From: JBMNNU01 sp050942695
GTDB lineage: Bacteria; Chloroflexota; UBA6077
DNA length: 5,345 bases
Direction: 5' to 3'
NCBI GenBank assembly: GCA_050942695.1
Contig: JBMNNU010000231.1
Location: forward strand, 1 to 5,345
The translations under genes were made by a program, and so were the position numbers. Shown piece by piece: positions 4,714 to 5,345 of this stretch. The notes beneath the pieces were generated by a model, which worked only from the letters and a program-made list of their open reading frames with translations, made no database searches and was not told where the DNA came from. Position 1 is the first letter of the stretch; the number at the start of each line of letters is the position of its first letter.

Positions 4714-5345
4714 CTAGACCCCTGCCCTCCGTTTCCTCTGAAAGCTGTCGAAGAGGGTTGCCAGATGGGCAGGTACTCGTCCTCTAAGGACGGTCCCCTC
4801 AGCTATGTGCTCTTCGCTGCCTACCAAGCCTTTCCGGCGGAACAGGTCTACCAGCGCGCTTTGGGTGTAAGGGATCACCACCTCGATTGGAGTTGATTGC
4901 GCGTTTAGCGTCTCTTCGATGGCAGTTTTCAATCGCTCTATACCCCACCCGCGCGTCGCCGACACCAGGACTGTACCCGGCACAGGTTCCAGTCCCAAGG
5001 CTTCGGGTGTCAGGCTATTCAGAGGGTCTTCATCCAGGCTTCCGTCTTCTGAAATCAGTCTATCGGCTTTATTCAGCACCGTTAATACCGGCTTTTCACT
5101 CAAGTCGAGGTCGGCCAGGATCTCCCCCACTACTCGGGTGGATCTCTCTATCTGCGGATCAGTTATGTCAACAACGTGGAGCAACAGATCAGCGTCCGAA
5201 AGCTCCTCAAGCGTCGCGCGGAACGCGGCGACCAGGGCAGTTGGCAGCTTGGCGATGAATCCCACGGTATCGCTCGCCAGCACCTCCTGCCCGCTCGGAA
5301 GCTGTAGACGCCGAGTCGTGGGGTCCAAGGTGGCGAACAGCTTAT
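4714..5345 (-). CDS. hflX: GTPase HflX, C-terminal part (runs off the right edge)
   Basis: The 209 visible residues are the C-terminal half of HflX, a cytoplasmic GTPase that binds the 50S subunit and splits stalled ribosomes under stress. The reading frame stays open to the window edge and begins KLFATLDPTTRR, the diagnostic HflX switch I sequence; the TTG inside it is an internal leucine codon and not a start. Counting from the first visible residue, the G3 motif is DTVGF (25-29), followed by the typical KLPTALVAAFRATLEEL. G4 is NKAD (91-94) and G5 is SAT (128-130). After residue 150 comes the small C-terminal domain (IEVVIPYTQSALVDLFRRKG...GTVLRGRVPAHL). The N-terminal nucleotide-binding domain and the P-loop lie outside the window. 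This is a widespread chromosomal gene, so it marks where the core genome resumes beside the accessory segment. Confidence 0.95.
   Translation of the reverse strand, partial: KLFATLDPTTRRLQLPSGQEVLASDTVGFIAKLPTALVAAFRATLEELSDADLLLHVVDITDPQIERSTRVVGEILADLDLSEKPVLTVLNKADRLISEDGSLDEDPLNSLTPEALGLEPVPGTVLVSATRGWGIERLKTAIEETLNAQSTPIEVVIPYTQSALVDLFRRKGLVGSEEHIAEGTVLRGRVPAHLATLFDSFQRKRRAGV

Noticed and set aside
5323..5328. TTG near 5328 as the start of a short GTPase
   Set aside because: The frame continues upstream as KLFAT, the conserved HflX sequence, so the TTG is an internal leucine.

Overview
The window looks like a stretch of bacterial chromosome with moderate GC content. It carries a small accessory segment next to a core gene. 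The HflX fragment at the right edge, the XRE regulator and the stand-alone LigD-type polymerase all have the flavour of Chloroflexota. That placement is an inference from remembered family resemblance; no search was run, and other deep-branching phyla remain possible.

Layout, left to right. (1) Bases 1-230, minus strand: the first 76 codons of an unrecognised protein that runs off the left edge. (2) Bases 279-608, plus strand: a small protein with three predicted membrane helices, diverging from gene 1. (3) Bases 609-823: no gene, but three short stem-loops built on the same plan (AGGGC, five bases, GCCCT), followed by a perfect 12-bp inverted repeat that overlaps the end of the next gene. 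(4) Bases 824-1501, minus: a metal-dependent cyclase/kynurenine-formamidase-like hydrolase with all expected metal ligands. (5) Bases 1498-2583, minus: a full-length tyrosine recombinase with an intact catalytic set; its stop codon overlaps the hydrolase start (ATGA). (6) Bases 2584-2724: a gap with an AT-rich, palindrome-containing stretch and a stem-loop. (7) Bases 2725-3855, minus: a stand-alone LigD-type polymerase/primase domain with no ligase or nuclease domain attached. (8) Bases 3856-4319: a long divergent intergenic region. It holds a cluster of GTAAGCA boxes, a good sigma-70-type promoter and a 60-bp twin-hairpin element. (9) Bases 4320-4706, plus: an XRE-family DNA-binding regulator. 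(10) Bases 4714-5345, minus: the C-terminal part of HflX, convergent with the regulator and seven bases away.

How the parts may work together. The polymerase, recombinase and hydrolase lie head to tail on the minus strand and could be one transcription unit, although the 141-base gap before the recombinase leaves room for a separate promoter. The XRE gene diverges from this set. The repeated boxes around the promoter in the shared upstream region are what a self-regulating repressor that also controls the divergent genes would need, but binding is not shown by sequence. A recombinase next to a single-domain primase-polymerase suggests a small integrating element or the remains of one. No pair of attachment repeats was found, and the right boundary would have to fall before hflX. 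The most unusual points are the recombinase-hydrolase coupling, the GTAAGCA cluster with the twin hairpin in the regulator's leader, and the divergent features of the polymerase domain.
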